Source of the DNA: Cranoglanis bouderius | Lineage: Eukaryota; Chordata; Actinopteri; Siluriformes; Cranoglanididae | Length of the DNA stretch: 64,000 nucleotides | Assembly (NCBI GenBank): GCA_023630585.1 | Contig: CM042546.1 | Coordinates: 16,714,810-16,778,809 of the forward strand | Reading direction: 5' to 3' | Shown: positions 38,287 through 50,115 of the stretch, in pieces | Layout: each line of letters begins with the position of its first letter | Position numbering within the stretch: position 1 is the stretch's first letter | Notes under the pieces: model-generated | Told to the model about the DNA's origin: nothing | Seen by the model: only the letters and a program-made list of their open reading frames with translations | The model's database searches: none | Translations under genes and position numbers: made by a program

Positions 38287-38547
38287 ATGGACCAGCAGGC
38301 CCAGTCCTATATGCTTGCCAGTCTGACACGGCCTCACTCAGAGCAGCTGCTGCAAGGCCTACAGCTGTTACGGCAAGATCACGAACTGTGTGACATCGTG
38401 CTACGTGTGGGCGATGCCAAGATCCACGCGCACAAAGTGGTGCTGGCCAGCATCAGCCCATACTTCAAGGCCATGTTTACAGGCAATCTATCAGAGAAGG
38501 AGACCTCAGAGGTTGAGTTTCAGTGCATCGATGAAGCTGCGCTACAG
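38287..38547 (+). CDS. klhl28: klhl28 coding exon 1 (start, BTB)
   Basis: 261 nt, 87 codons, phase 0 out. It begins MDQQAQSYMLASLTR directly after the TTAACAG acceptor and ends ...DEAALQ before GTAACA. It holds the BTB dimerisation core. Confidence 0.96.
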
Positions 38548-41500
38548 GTAACACCCAAACTAGTTCACACCAATTCACCTGAATAAAGTGACGATTAGTT
38601 TTAGGATTAACCGAGAAAATGGCGTCTCGGCTCAAGGGCTGGAGCGAATGAAAGTTTTTTAGAAGTAGTATAATTACTCGATTATAAAATGTGCAGTCCT
38701 TAAACATTTTCTGTCATGCTTTTTTTAGGCCATCGTGGAATATGCATACACAGGAACGGTTTTCATCTCGCAGGAAACAGTGGAGTCTCTTCTCCCAGCT
38801 GCCAATCTCCTCCAGGTGAAACTTGTGCTAAAAGAGTGCTGCAGCTTCCTGGAGAGCCAGCTGGATGCCGCAAACTGCATCGGCATCTCGCGCTTTGCCG
38901 AGACATACGGCTGCCATGACCTATGTCTGGCAGCCACCAAGTTTATCTGCGAGAACTTTGAGGAGGTCTGCCGGACAGAGGAGTTCTTCGAGCTGACCAG
39001 GGAGGAGCTGGATGAGATCGTGTCCAGCGATTGCCTCAAAGTGCTCACGGAGGAGACAGTCTTTTATGCGCTTGAGTCGTGGATCAAGTATGATCTGAGT
39101 GAGAGGCAGCAGTACCTGGCTCAGCTACTACACAGCGTGCGGCTGCCTTTGCTCAGTGTTAAATTTCTGACGCGCCTCTACGAAGCCAATCACCTCGTCC
39201 GGGACGACCATGCGTGCAAACATCTTCTCAACGAGGCCCTTAAATACCATTTCATGCCAGAGCACAGGCTTTCCTACCAGACAGTGCTGTCCACCAGACC
39301 ACGCTGTGCACCAAAGGTTCTTGTTGCAGTAGGAGGCAAGGCAGGACTTTTTGCCACTTTGGAAAGGTGAGTAGTGAAATGTGAGCCAACATTCATTTAT
39401 GGAGCCATTTCTAAATTTGTGAAATGTTCAGCCATAAATATTATTGTTATAGGGTTTAGGGATGCACATGGGTATTCGGTGCTGTGCTGTTAGGGAGTCA
39501 TTGGATAGTGAAGTTTATCACTCTAATTTATCTCTTTTGTTGCTTACTCTTTGGCAGTATGGAGATGTACTTCCCTCAGACAGACTCGTGGATTGGCCTG
39601 GCCCCGCTCAGCATGCCCCGCTGTGAGTTCGGCGTTGCCGTTCTGGACCAGAAGGTGTACGTGGTGGGTGGTATTGCCACACACATGCGCCAAGGCATCA
39701 GCTACAGGCGGCATGAGAGCACTGTGGAGAGATGGGATCCAGACAGCAACACCTGGTCCTCAGTGGAGCGCATGGCGGAGTGCAGGAGCACGTTAGGGGT
39801 CGTGGTGTTAGCAGGGGAGCTTTATGCACTTGGAGGTTATGATGGTCAGTACTACCTGCAGTCAGTGGAGAAATATGTACCCAAAGTGAAAGAGTGGCAG
39901 CCTGTGGCACCTATGACCAAATCACGCAGTTGCTTTGCCACCGCAGTGCTGAACGGTATGGTTTATGCTATTGGAGGGTACGGTCCTGCTCATATGAACA
40001 GGTAAGATATGGTTGCTTCTCTTTAATATTTATCTAATGATGGATAAATAAATTTTCATTTTAACAATTGAAAAGTGTAAGATTTCCCCCCAACAATATT
40101 TCCTAATATCAGTACTACATTATTTACAGCTAAATAAAGTTTTATTTTTATTAAAATTAATTTTATCATAATAAGGTTTTATTATTTTAAAAAATGTCCG
40201 TCTTGTGATGTGACTTTAAATACCAGTGTGAATATACACTCACCTATCACTTTATTAGGAAGCATTGCAATGCATAAAATCATGCAGATACGGGCCAGCA
40301 GCTTTGGGAAATGTTCACATCAACCATCATAATGGGGAAAAATGTGATTTCAGTGATTGAATGTGATCATTGTTGGCGCCAGACAGGCTGGTTTGAGTAT
40401 TTCTTTAACTGTTGATCTCCAGGGATTTTCATGCACAACAGTCTCTAGAGTTTACTCAGAATGGTGCAATAAAGAAACTATATCCAGTGAGCGGGAGTTC
40501 TGTGGACAGAAATGCCTTGGTGATGAGGGAGGTTAGTGGAAAATGGCCACACTGGTTCGAGTTGACTGAAAGACTACAACACTCTGTACAATTGTGGTGA
40601 GCGGAAAAGCATCTCAGAATGCTCAACATGTTGAACCTTGAAGCAGATGAGCTAAAACAGCAGAAGACCATGTCAGCCAAGAACAGGAAAACTGAGGCTG
40701 CAGTGGGCACAGGCTCACTGGACAAACGTAGCCTGTTCTGATGAATCTCGATTTCTGCTGAGGCACACAGATGGTTGGTTCAGAATTTGGTGCCAACAGC
40801 ATGAATCCATGGACTCAACCTGCCTCGTGTCAACAGTCCAGGCTGGTGGAGGTGCTGTAATGGTGTGGGGAATGTTTTCTTGGCACACTTTGGGTGCCGT
40901 CAATACCAATTAATCATTGCTTGAATGCCACAGTCTATTTGAGTATTGTTGCTGACCATGTGCATCCCTTCATGGCCACAATTTACCATCTTCAAATGGT
41001 TACTTCCAGCATGATAACACACCATGTCACAAAGCAAAAGCCGTCTCAAACTGGTTTCATGAACATGATAATGAGTTCAGTGTTCTCCACTGGTCTTCCC
41101 AGTCACCGTATCTGAATCCAATAGAACATCTTTGGGATGGGGTAGGAAGAGAGATTCTCAGCATGAAAGTGCACCTGAAAAATCTGCAGGAATTGTGGAA
41201 TGCAGTCATGTCAACATGGACCAGAATCTCAATTTCCAACATCTTGTAGAATCCATGCCATGAAGAATTGAGGCTGTTTTGAGAGCAAAGGGAGGCTCTA
41301 CCCAGTATTAGAATAGTGAAAACCAATACTGAATGCAGTATGATTCATATTTAATAATCATGATTAATAACGTACCAAAGCATTGAATAGTGTCTGCTCA
41401 GTCCAATGACTTTGTCTGATTAGTGGCCAAAGTGAACACTAATCTCTGAGTTTCAGTGCTTGTAGGTGTACATGTGCATTTACTGGATCACATAAGGTGC

Positions 41501-43736
41501 ATTTTTAAAAGAATATTTCTAGGAGTGCTTTTCAAGGTGGAAAAAAAAAGTACAGGACATATAGGTGGAATATAACATATTGAATCATGTCAAGCAGCTG
41601 GTTGCAAAAGTGAAGTGGTTTTATTACTTCCCAGTGTTCTCTGGAGGAAATCACCGAAGACAAATCCACCAGAGGCAAATCCATTCTTATAAACATGAGA
41701 ACAGGCGAGAACACTTTGTATCGTTCTATTACTAAAATAACGCAAGACATTTTCCAGTTGAGATCTGTGACCCCCCCCCCCCCACTTCACTCACTAGAGA
41801 GAGAGTTTGTTGTGCTGTCTCCTTGACCAAGATTTCCCTCATGAGATAGTGTTTAGATGTAGAGAGCACGCTGTCTCTGCAGGTTGGGAATTGCATTCTG
41901 TGAACACATTTTTATGTTGGTGTGTTGTTATCATGGTGCCACACTGATTCTGAGTGAGTCCACAGTTTCGAAAAGTACAAACGCAAAACACTTATGTAGG
42001 TTGGATTATTAATGTCTTTGTTCTCTTAGGCTTACCAAAACTGGTCTATTGTAATGTTTTGGGACTGTAAATAATCTGGGAAAATGGGATCTGGTTTACA
42101 TATAAACACTTCTGTTAAAACCTTTAAATATTTTGTTTCTGTGCAGTGTGGAGCGCTATGACCCCAGCAAGGATTCCTGGGAAATGGTAGCACCCATGGC
42201 TAACAAAAGGATAAACTTTGGAGTGGGAGTCATGTTAGGGTTTATATTTGTCGTTGGTGGACATAATGGTGTGTCCCATTTGTCCAGCATTGAAAGATAC
42301 GACCCTCATCTGAACCAGTGGACAGCATGTCGACCCATGAACGAACCCCGCACAGGTGAGAAATAGTCCACCTACAATATATGGCCAAAAGATTGTGGAC
42401 ACCAGACCATCACACTTCCCCAAATTGTTGTCACAGAGTTGGAAGCACAGAATTGTCTAGAGCAGTGATCATCAACCCTCTTCCTTGAGATCAACCTTCC
42501 TGCAGGATTCATCTCCAACCAAAATCCAACACACCTGTTTTAGTTGATCGAGAACTTCTTAAGGCAATGATTAGATGGTCAGGTGGGCACCATTATGGTT
42601 GGAGCTAAAGTCTTCAGGAAGGTAGATCTCCAGGAACAGGGTTGGTGACCACTGGTCTAGAATGTCTTTTTATATGCTTTCGGATTACAATTTCCCTTCA
42701 CTGGGCAAAACTTGTTCCAGCATGACAATGCCCCTGTGCACAAAGTGAGCTCCATGAAGACATGGTTTTGAAGAACTTGAGTGGCTTGAACCCTGACCTC
42801 AACTCCATTGAACACCTTTGCCACCTCCAACATCAGTCCCTGATCTCGCTAATGCTCTTATGGCTGAATGGACAAATTCATACATTATCTAGTGGAAAGC
42901 CTTCCCAGACGAGTGGAGGGACTAAGTCTGGAATGGGATGTTCAAAATGCACACGGTTGTGATGGTCAGGTGTCCACAGACTGTTGGTCATATAGTGTAT
43001 GTTTCTAATGGAAAGCTTCTCCCCACAGTGGATTTCAACTGTAAATCAATGTTGCATTCTTGTAACAGCTTTCTTGTCAAAAAAAAAAGTTTAACTGTGC
43101 AACGATGCAGGTTATCTCCTCAAATGGCATATATCACATACTAGTTTAGAGTAAGTAGGGTGTGCACACTGGGACAGTGAGATTTAACATTAATATCTGA
43201 GTACACTAAAACCTACAAACAGTGAAGACTGGATCACAGAGCAGAGCCACAAAAGGGAGCAATAACACCACCCCAATACCTCCTATGCTGCAATCCATTG
43301 TACTCATATTTTCCAGAGTTCGGATCGAAAAGCGCTCCAGTACACTGATGCCAAGAGCAAGTTTATGTACAGTACTGTGCAAAAAGGTGCATGCAAAGAA
43401 ATGCTGTAGAGCAAAGATGCCTTCAAAATAATGAAATTAAATGTTTCTCCATTTAAAAAAATACCGTAAAGAGCAGTAAACAGTAGTAAATGAAACAAAG
43501 TCAATATTTGGTGTGACAAAATAAAATACTAAGTTAAAATAGTAAGTTTTATTGAGCATCTTGCAGCTGATGTCTGAAAAGTCTCTCTTACGTAATATGC
43601 TGCTTTCCTTAATGACATACAAACATTTCTCTGTAACATTTAATTTTGTGCTAGAAAACTAATGTTTGGGAATCTAAAATGTTTTTTGTACCGACTTGAT
43701 CATGCAGACGCAATAAAATAAAAAAATCTACAACAA

Positions 43737-43772
<36 letters not shown>

Positions 43773-44245
43773 GGGTTCCTAAAAATTTTGCACAGTACTG
43801 TATGTTTGCCTAGTCTTTAAATTTGATAAACATATTAAGCGGATCTACATGAATTATTTCTGCACCATTAACAAAGATAAATGACTTGTAACGTAGATCA
43901 ACTCCCTTGATGAACCTTTTCTCTTAAAAAAATGATCTGTTACAGTGTTCCTATCGCATTAGTCAAATTGGGCTGAAACCACCGGAAATGAGGTTACAAA
44001 TCTAAAGCAGTTAAAACACCTCTTCACAGCAGCATGTTCACAGAGCAGCCCTTTGATTATGCTGTGCATCTCTTAACACAGGGGTCGGCTCGGCCATCGT
44101 GGACAACTGCCTCTATGTGGTGGGGGGTCACTCAGGGTCATCTTACCTGAACACAGTGCAGCGCTACGACCCCATCTCGGACAGCTGGCTGGACTCCAGT
44201 GGCATGATGTACTGCCGCTGTAACTTTGGCCTTACTGCCCTTTGA
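38287..44245 (+). CDS. klhl28: klhl28 (Kelch-like 28, BTBD5), CUL3 ubiquitin-ligase adaptor; 5 coding exons
   Basis: Exons 38287-38547, 38729-39366, 39558-40001, 42147-42355 and 44082-44245 join to 1716 nt (571 residues), the same length as human KLHL28, with consistent phases and AG/GT junctions. BTB domain about residues 30-130 (HELCDIVLRVGDAKIHAHKV, YFKAMFTGNLSEKE). BACK domain about 135-240. Six Kelch repeats about 285-571, each with the GG and spaced Tyr/Trp signature (ALGGYDGQ, AIGGYGPAHMN, VVGGHNGVSHLSSIERYDPH, VVGGHSGSSYLNTVQRYDP). The family recruits substrates to CUL3 via BTB/BACK and binds them with the Kelch propeller; KLHL28 substrates are not given by the sequence. The ATG follows the acceptor TTCTTAACAG directly, so the 5' UTR must come from an upstream exon. 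All Kelch and BTB landmarks are intact. Confidence 0.97.
38729..39366 (+). CDS. klhl28: klhl28 coding exon 2 (BTB end, BACK)
   Basis: 638 nt. AIVEYAYTGTVFISQETVES finishes the BTB fold. The BACK domain follows (CIGISRFAETYGCHDL, FYALESWIKYD, LPLLSVKFLTRLYEANHLVR), then the first Kelch blade strand VLVAVGGKAGLFA. The acceptor is TTTTTTAG and the donor GAAAG|GTGAGT. Confidence 0.96.
39558..40001 (+). CDS. klhl28: klhl28 coding exon 3 (Kelch 1-3)
   Basis: 444 nt. MEMYFPQTDSWIGLAPLSMP, VYVVGGIATHMRQGIS, ELYALGGYDGQYYLQSVEKY and AIGGYGPAHMN cover Kelch repeats 1-3. The acceptor is TTGGCAG and the donor AACAG|GTAAGA. Confidence 0.96.
40236..41335 (+). mobile_element. Tc1-like remnant (CACTCACC..CACTTTATTAGGA end)
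   Basis: Left end ACACTCACCTATCACTTTAT is a common fish Tc1 terminus. Transposase traces: SLDKRSLF*..SRFLLRHTDG, then VADHVHPFMATIYHLQM, FQHDNTPCHKAKA-like and SPYLNPIEHLWDGVGRE-like segments in shifting frames, ending RAKGGSTQY-like near 41308. The right terminus is lost. In klhl28 coding intron 3. Confidence 0.75.
41336..42146. other. klhl28 intron 3, 3' part
   Basis: No element recognised apart from a C-run near 41773. Confidence 0.5.
42147..42355 (+). CDS. klhl28: klhl28 coding exon 4 (Kelch 4-5)
   Basis: 209 nt. SVERYDPSKDSWEMVAPMA and the Kelch repeat FIFVVGGHNGVSHLSSIERY, then RPMNEPRTG. The acceptor is CTGTGCAG and the donor CACAG|GTGAGA. The preceding 2.1 kb intron contains a Tc1 remnant. 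Confidence 0.96.
42377..42996 (+). mobile_element. Non-autonomous Tc1-like element, 'GTGGACACC' family, copy D, split by a MITE
   Basis: Left ATGGCCAAAAGATTGTGGAC and right TCAGGTGTCCACAGACTGTT..GGTCATATAGTG are inverted. The interior has FQHDNAPVHK-like and ESLPRRVE-like residues with deletions. A 192 bp MITE (42463-42654) interrupts it. Confidence 0.75.
42463..42654. mobile_element. hAT-type MITE with 8 bp target duplication
   Basis: Ends: left CAGTGATCATCAACCCTCTT, right (reverse complement) CAGTGGTCACCAACCCTGTT. Flanks GTCTAGAG (42455-42462) and GTCTAGAA (42655-42662) agree at 7 of 8 bases, as for hAT transposition. No coding capacity. Confidence 0.85.
43370..43800. mobile_element. MITE with CAGTACTGTGCAAAA ends and TA target site
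   Basis: Left CAGTACTGTGCAAAAAGGTG and right TTTTGCACAGTACTG are inverted and flanked by TA on both sides (43368-43369, 43801-43802). 431 bp, no intact frame, with a 30-base A run. Tc1/mariner-type non-autonomous element in klhl28 intron 4. Confidence 0.82.
44082..44245 (+). CDS. klhl28: klhl28 coding exon 5 (Kelch 6, stop)
   Basis: 164 nt terminal exon. VGSAIVDNCLYVVGGHSGSS, YLNTVQRYDPISDSW and the conserved end CRCNFGLTAL, with TGA at 44243-44245. The acceptor is TTAACACAG. Confidence 0.96.
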
Positions 44246-45949
44246 CCCCTGGGGCAGTCTTAGGTTACTTATTTTGAAAGAAAGACAACAATTGTTTACA
44301 TTTATTTTATCTACTCCCCATTCATCTTTGGAACCGCGTTCCTCAGAAGGCTGCGTGGAAACTGGTCCAGGAAAAAGAGAGCACTGTTCTGTTCTGGATT
44401 TTGGGGTTTAAAGACGGACCCGGAAGACGTTTTCCATAATGTGAGCAAAGAGACTTCTCCAAAGCTGGATGGGCTCTGCAAAGGACTAGAAAGTGCTGAA
44501 CGGCAGGAGACGTCAGTCACTTTGGGGTTCCTTGGGTGGCATTGTGGCATTTGTCTGCGGTAATGCCATTTATTCTCTGAGCACTCTTTTTAATCTAGCT
44601 ACAGGTGCAACTAGCACCTTTAATTTCCGTTTGTCTGCAGGTCTATGCCAGTAGATGATGTGTATGCATGTCATGGAAGGGATGAAAAATTTGTGTGCGC
44701 GCGTGTGTGTGCGTGTGTGCGTGTGTGTGTGTGCAGAACAAGCACTCAGGCTTGGGGTTGAAATCACCGGCTGAGTTTGAAATGTCTGCATCTAAAGTAG
44801 TGCTTCACAAAAAAGTGGAAAAAACTTTATTCACACTTAAAAAGGGCTGCCTTTCTTTCAACTTGTGTATATAGTTTGACTAAAGAATATAGAATATATA
44901 TACTCCAGTGCATTGCCTGTAAATGTTATCTGCACTGGTGCGTGAGTGTGTGTGGACTGAATATATTCATTTTTCACTGCAGTCTCTTAATAATTCTTCC
45001 AAGTTCTACACATCTCTTCCTTGGTAGCTGTAGAACATTTGTTTTTGGTTTTGTTGTAAACGTACTTCTTTTGCCATCCATGCCATGCCTTTATTCCACA
45101 CTTTTTCTCTTTCAAGCGTTGAATGTGACTGTCTTTAATTTTCCTTTTTTTAAACCATTGCAGAGGTGTGGGAGTTAAAAGTAAAAATCTACTGGTGCTA
45201 GTTAATAATTCAGGATTCATTTCTTCTGTCTGTCATTTCACAAAAGCGTATTCGATATTATTTTTTATTTGCATGTTCATCGTGTTCTGTTATTGTCACA
45301 TTGATAAAAAAAAAAAATTTAAAAAAAGATGCTCCATCAATGTTCATATGCTCCTGTGCAATAACATCACTCTTAATGAATTATTCCCAGCTCAGCACTC
45401 GGCAGTATAGTGTGTATTAACGTATTGTCTGTACACGCGTTTCTACACTGACCTCGTTCAATACAGTTCTAACATTCAGACTGAAACTAGTTAGCCTTTC
45501 CAGTCCAAATCCTGACTCCGTTTTTCTTCTGTATGTTCAATAGAATTCAATTAAATACAACAAATGTAACCAATATATCAGGTTATGCGAGATTGACACG
45601 TTCATGTGAAAGACTAATAGCGTACGTTAGATCCAAGCAGTCTCCGTATTAATCACAATGCATATCGTCCTTTACATTTCTGCACCTTTTCTCTAAAGCA
45701 GAGCCTTTATCAAATACTGGCGTCGACCGTTAGAGATACACTCTAACGTATCCCGAAACCATTCCTGCGTCTTCATGTGACGCGATTAAAAGCTGTTTAT
45801 TTGACGTGACTGAAGGCTAATTTTCCACAGCAACATTGACTTCGCTATGACCAGAAATAAATCACATAGCACTCTTTGAGACCATGGAAAATTCTTTTTA
45901 AAATATTTTTCATATAGTAATAGTTTATTATTATATATTAATAGCTTAA
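44246..45949. other. klhl28 3' UTR and flank
   Basis: AT-rich with a GT/GC repeat at 44691-44733. Several AATAAA-like sites exist further down, but none is clearly the poly(A) signal. No transposon seen. Confidence 0.45.
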
Positions 45950-46740
45950 GCCGTTGTCTCAGAACAATGTCTACAACGTACCTAAAAAAACCCAAATCTA
46001 TTTAAAACCCTGAATCCCAACACCCCTTCACGTCCTCAAATCATTACGAGGACAAGTTGCATGTTTATGGAGTTGTAATGTGGCTTTCAAGCAGTTTGAA
46101 GGTGATGTCATGACAGTCCTTGCTGATGGTAACTTTAGTTGAACCACTAAGATTTCAGTCCCTCCGGGACGCAAAATCAAACAAACTCCGCAATATTCGG
46201 AGGAGCTTTCAATTTTTCAAATTTACCGCGGATTTTCCGTAGAGTTTGGCCAAGACGTGTCATGTGACGTCATCACAACGTGCAATTCGGCCAGAGTCCT
46301 ATTTGATTCACGCGTGTTGAACAGGAGTATTGGTAAATGAGGTCTCATTTACCAATAAACACCAGTCCAAAAGATTGTGCAAAACAATTTCGTGCATGTG
46401 CAATTTCACCAATTCTAATAGTTTTCCACAAAAAAAAAAGCACAAAAAAGTCAGCAAATTGCATCGTAAATTTGGAAAAAAGCAGCAGCAAAATCAAGCA
46501 TTTTCTGGCTATAACAATCACAAAAAACAAAACAAAAAAAAAACCCCTGCGAAATCCTGTACGGACTGAGTTTTAGGGGCGTATGGAAATAGGGGTAGGC
46601 TTAATGAGTAAAAAAAAAAAAACAAACGATCATTGAAATCTTATTCAACTCCACCCATTTAACCATTAGAGACCTGTTTTTTTTTTTTTTTTTTTACCTA
46701 ATGCACCTTCAAGATTAAATGTAATAGAAACACTTGCGTA
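45950..46740. mobile_element. Foldback element, copy 2, interrupted by a hAT remnant
   Basis: Shares with copy 1 CTCAGAACAATG, CAACACCCCTTCACGTCCTC, GGACAAGTTGCATGTTTATG, GCTTTCAAGCAGTTTGAA and GTTGAACCACTAAG. After the hAT remnant (46156-46568) it resumes with GGGGCGTATGGAAATAGG and ends near TTACCTAATGCACCTT. Confidence 0.7.
46156..46568 (+). mobile_element. hAT-like element remnant, copy 1
   Basis: Termini CAGTCCCTCCGGGACGC (left) and CAGTCCGTACAGGATTTCGC (right, reverse complement) are inverted. Inside, the plus strand reads RSHLPINTSPKDCAKQFRA then CAISPILIVFHKKK. The copy at 63675 reads RSRLPTNITVKDHAKLFRA in the same place, so this is the start of a transposase or domesticated BED-like protein. 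The frame is lost afterwards. Confidence 0.6.
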
Positions 46741-48037
46741 GTCCTGTAATGTTTATTGTGCTTCAAATCATTTGGAAGGCATTCTCCAAAATTCAGATTC
46801 GTGCGTACGTACATGGAGTACATCGTGCGTACGCACCGCAAACGTCAGTGTGAGGAAGGGTTTACATATTCAAAGCTCTTATGCTCCACTATATAAACAT
46901 ATAATCGGACAAGAGAACGACATATTTTCCTGAGTGGTATTTGCACAGGAGTTACAGATGGAGCTCTGCATTGCACTTATTAAACACTTTAATACTTTGT
47001 GTGATATGTATATAATACATTTAAGTTGAAGGCATTTAAATGATGCAATAAGACCATTTTGGTTTTTTTAAAAATTTTTTAATTTTTATTTTTTTAAAAC
47101 AAAATGCTGTGACTGAAATATGTGGCGTTTTCTTTCTTTTCTTTTTTTTTTTTTTTGCCAGATTTGTTTCACTACATTTCATACTGAGAATAAGATTTTG
47201 CCTTTATTCCTATTGTTCGGTACTGACATAAGGAGCGCTTAAAGTTTTTTCACTCAAATATCCATTTTTTTCCCCCTAAACTGTAATTATGACCACAACA
47301 TTTGGACAACCCCCCCCCCCCCCCCCCCCCAAAACCGATCAGTTAACATAATAACACAATAAACTTCAACTGATTTTTTTTTTTTTTTTGAGGAGGAGAA
47401 AAGCATCAAAGATCAGCACGGTCTTACATCAGCAATAATTCTATTAATCATTCTTGAGTAATACTGACTTTGGTTCCCTGAAAACATCCACTCTTCTACG
47501 TACAACTTTAAGGAAAATATTCAGGGCAGTTTTACACGATTAGCTGATCGAATCATAAAAGACGCCGTTGAGAGAGTTAAAGGGAAAGTGGTTATTATTT
47601 AAGGACATGGAATTAACCACGTATTAATTGCTAATAATAAATGTACTATTGATGTCATAATAATGTCATCATCTCATTATCGTTGTTTGTGCATAGAAAG
47701 AAAAAACAAACAAACAAAAAAAAAATATATATATATATATATATCACGCTGGCGTGATCTTGTGTTTGCCATGCGTTTATGAAATGTCTCGTCTTGTTTG
47801 TTGCATGCAGTAATGACTCCTGGAAACTTTCTAACGATGCTTCTTTCTTTGCGATGGTTTGTCGGCTTCGAAGAAGGAACACCAACGGCCATATATGCAT
47901 CTCATGTAATCTGAACACGTGAAACTGCAAAATGAAGGGGTGTTTGTGATGTTTTGTTGTTACTGTTCTTAACTCCTGTCTTGTCACCACTCTCACCCAA
48001 GTGCTTGTTTTATGAGGGAGGCTGGATGAATTTAAAG

Positions 48038-48114
<77 letters not shown>

Positions 48115-48342
48115 GGAGATGATCCCAATCTCTAAAGAGCATTGTGTGAAACTGATGTCAATGTTAGCCACCTGGTTTGTTTCTCTTTTTAAACATTTTT
48201 TTCCCATGGGTGTCTGGCTGTTGTCTGAAGTGAGGTGATGATCTTGTTTTTTTATTTTATTGTATGTACCTGTGGATTGTTACTGGAAGTAAAAAGATAA
48301 ACCTTAATCAATAGATGCAGTATTTATTTTTCAGTTTAGCAA

Positions 48343-48374
<32 letters not shown>

Positions 48375-48973
48375 CACACATTTCTGCCAGTTTATTTAGC
48401 TGTGTGGTGCAGTTATACCCAGTCGAAAAATAAATGCCTACTTCGAAAGGCAGTCTCCTGTGTGCGTTGTTGTTGTTGTTTTATTTTTTAAATAACATAT
48501 CACTGAAAAAAGCCCACAGGAGGACATTGCTATCGTTGTTACGATGGCGTTTAATTTCAACAATCTCGAACATATAACCGTCAGGGTTTGGTGTTAACTC
48601 CTGAAAGACAAAAGATCGAGTTTCTTTTCTCGCGCACTGTTTTCCAGCGACTTTCAACGTCACATTGAGAGATCCAGATCCAAACAGTAAAGTAATGGAG
48701 ACATGTTGGTCTAGAATACAACGCAGCTCTGCGTAGTTACAGCAGAGACTCGGCTCGGATAGTTAACGATCGACGAGATGGTTGGAATTAGCATGAAAGT
48801 TAAAGGGCAGGCTTTAGGACTAGGACTTCAGGATGGCACCGCTATCAGTCGAACAGCATTGAAGTTAATGTATCAAACTAGATCTACGTGTCGATGAAAG
48901 AAGTTTAAAACCAAAACATCCACTCAAAATTATTATTATTATAAAATATACCTTGGAGCCAACTGACTATAAC
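46741..48973. other. Intergenic between klhl28 and c14orf28
   Basis: Contains a C20 run at about 47312, (TG)n at 48040-48113 and (GA)n at 48349-48375. No gene recognised. Possibly distal 3' UTR of klhl28 (AATAAA at about 48429). Confidence 0.4.
48040..48113. repeat. (TG)n microsatellite
   Basis: About 37 TG units. Confidence 0.96.
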
Positions 48974-49350
48974 ATACACTACCTGGCTGAAAGTATGTGG
49001 ACACCTGACTAGGTGCCCAGTCCGAAACCATTAGTCATTAACAGATTTATTCCCCCTTTGCACCTCCACTCGTTTGGGAAGGCTTTCCACTGGCGTGGCT
49101 GTGGGGATTTGTACTCATTCATCCACAAGAGCACTAGTGAGGACGGGCACACACTCGGCGTTCCAGGTTCCAGTTTATCCCAAAGGCGTTCAGTAGGTTT
49201 GAGGTCAGGGCTCTGTGCAGGACACTCGAGATCTTCCTCTCCAACCTTGGCAAACCATGTCTTCATGGAGCTCGCTTTGTGCACAGGAGCGTTGTCATGC
49301 TGGAACAGGTTTGGGCCTCTTAGTTCCAGTGAAGGGAAATTGCTCCTGCG
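48974..49350 (-). mobile_element. Non-autonomous Tc1-like element, 'GTGGACACC' family, copy E
   Basis: The minus strand reads RGPNLFQHDNAPVHKASSMK, TWFAKVGEEDLECPAQSPDL and ERLWDKLE, then a decayed C-terminus. The end AAGTATGTGGACACCTGACT is at 48991. The far end is replaced by the foldback repeat that follows. Confidence 0.78.
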
Positions 49351-49356
49351 CATTAT

Positions 49357-50115
49357 TTGGTTTTCCAGCATCTTCTGCATATTTGATCCCAACAGTAGCT
49401 ATATGACTTTGAGAGCCGTCTTTTCACACTGAAGGACTCGTGCACAACTGTTACAAAAGGTCCAAACATTCATCGATTCTCAAGAAGGCAACACGATACA
49501 TTATGAGTCGGGGGGTGTGTAAACTTTTGAACAGGATGATCTGTGTAAATTGTTATTGTTTTGTCTTCTGGGAAACATGTAAATATCTTATGTAGCTTCT
49601 GAAGGGCAGTACTAAATGAAAGAAATAAGATCTTTAAACAAAATAATTTACACCGATCATCCTGCTCAAAAGTTTACACCCCCCTGGCTCTTAATGTATC
49701 GTGTTGCCTTCTTGAGCATCAGTGAACGTTTGCACCTTTTGTAATAGTTGTGTACGAGTCCCTCAGTTGTCCTCAGTTTAAAAAGATGGATCTGAACATC
49801 GTACAGCCTCTGCTGGAAAGGGGTCAAATATACAGAAGATGCTGGAAAAGCAAAGAATGTGCAGGACCTGGAGGATTTTTCTGAAGAACAGTGGGCAGTT
49901 TGACTGCTCAGGACAAACAAGGGACTCATGAACAACTATCACAAAACATAAAAACAGTTGTTGATCATCCAGGTAACAACACACAGTATTAAGAATCAAC
50001 TTTTGAACTGGTTCATTTGTGTAAATTCAGTTATTATTGTGTCTTGTGGACTATATGTAAACATCTGTTATGTGAAACAGCTTATTCAGGGCAGAACTAA
50101 ATAAAAAAACAAAAT
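49357..50115. repeat. Foldback repeat with three related arms
   Basis: Arm 1 (49428-49600: GTGTAAACTTTTGAACAGGA, TCTTCTGGGAAACATGTAAA) is inverted to arm 2 (about 49640-49765: CATCCTGCTCAAAAGTTTAC, TGTAATAGTTGTGTACGAGT). Arm 3 (49820-50110: GGACTCATGAACAACTATCA, GTGGACTATATGTAAACATC) repeats the arm 1 sense. TTCCAGCATCTTCTGCATAT at 49366 is the reverse of a segment at about 49827. Non-coding; I recognise it as a common fish repeat but cannot assign a superfamily. Confidence 0.6.

Noticed and set aside
38287..44245. KLHL18 as identity for the BTB-Kelch gene
   Set aside because: The exact 571-residue length, the MDxxxxxYMLAxLT start, the GLTAL end and the neighbour togaram1 fit KLHL28 instead.
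47655..48238. Reading frames with Thr-His or Val-Cys repeats
   Set aside because: Translations of the (TG)n microsatellite without other coding evidence.
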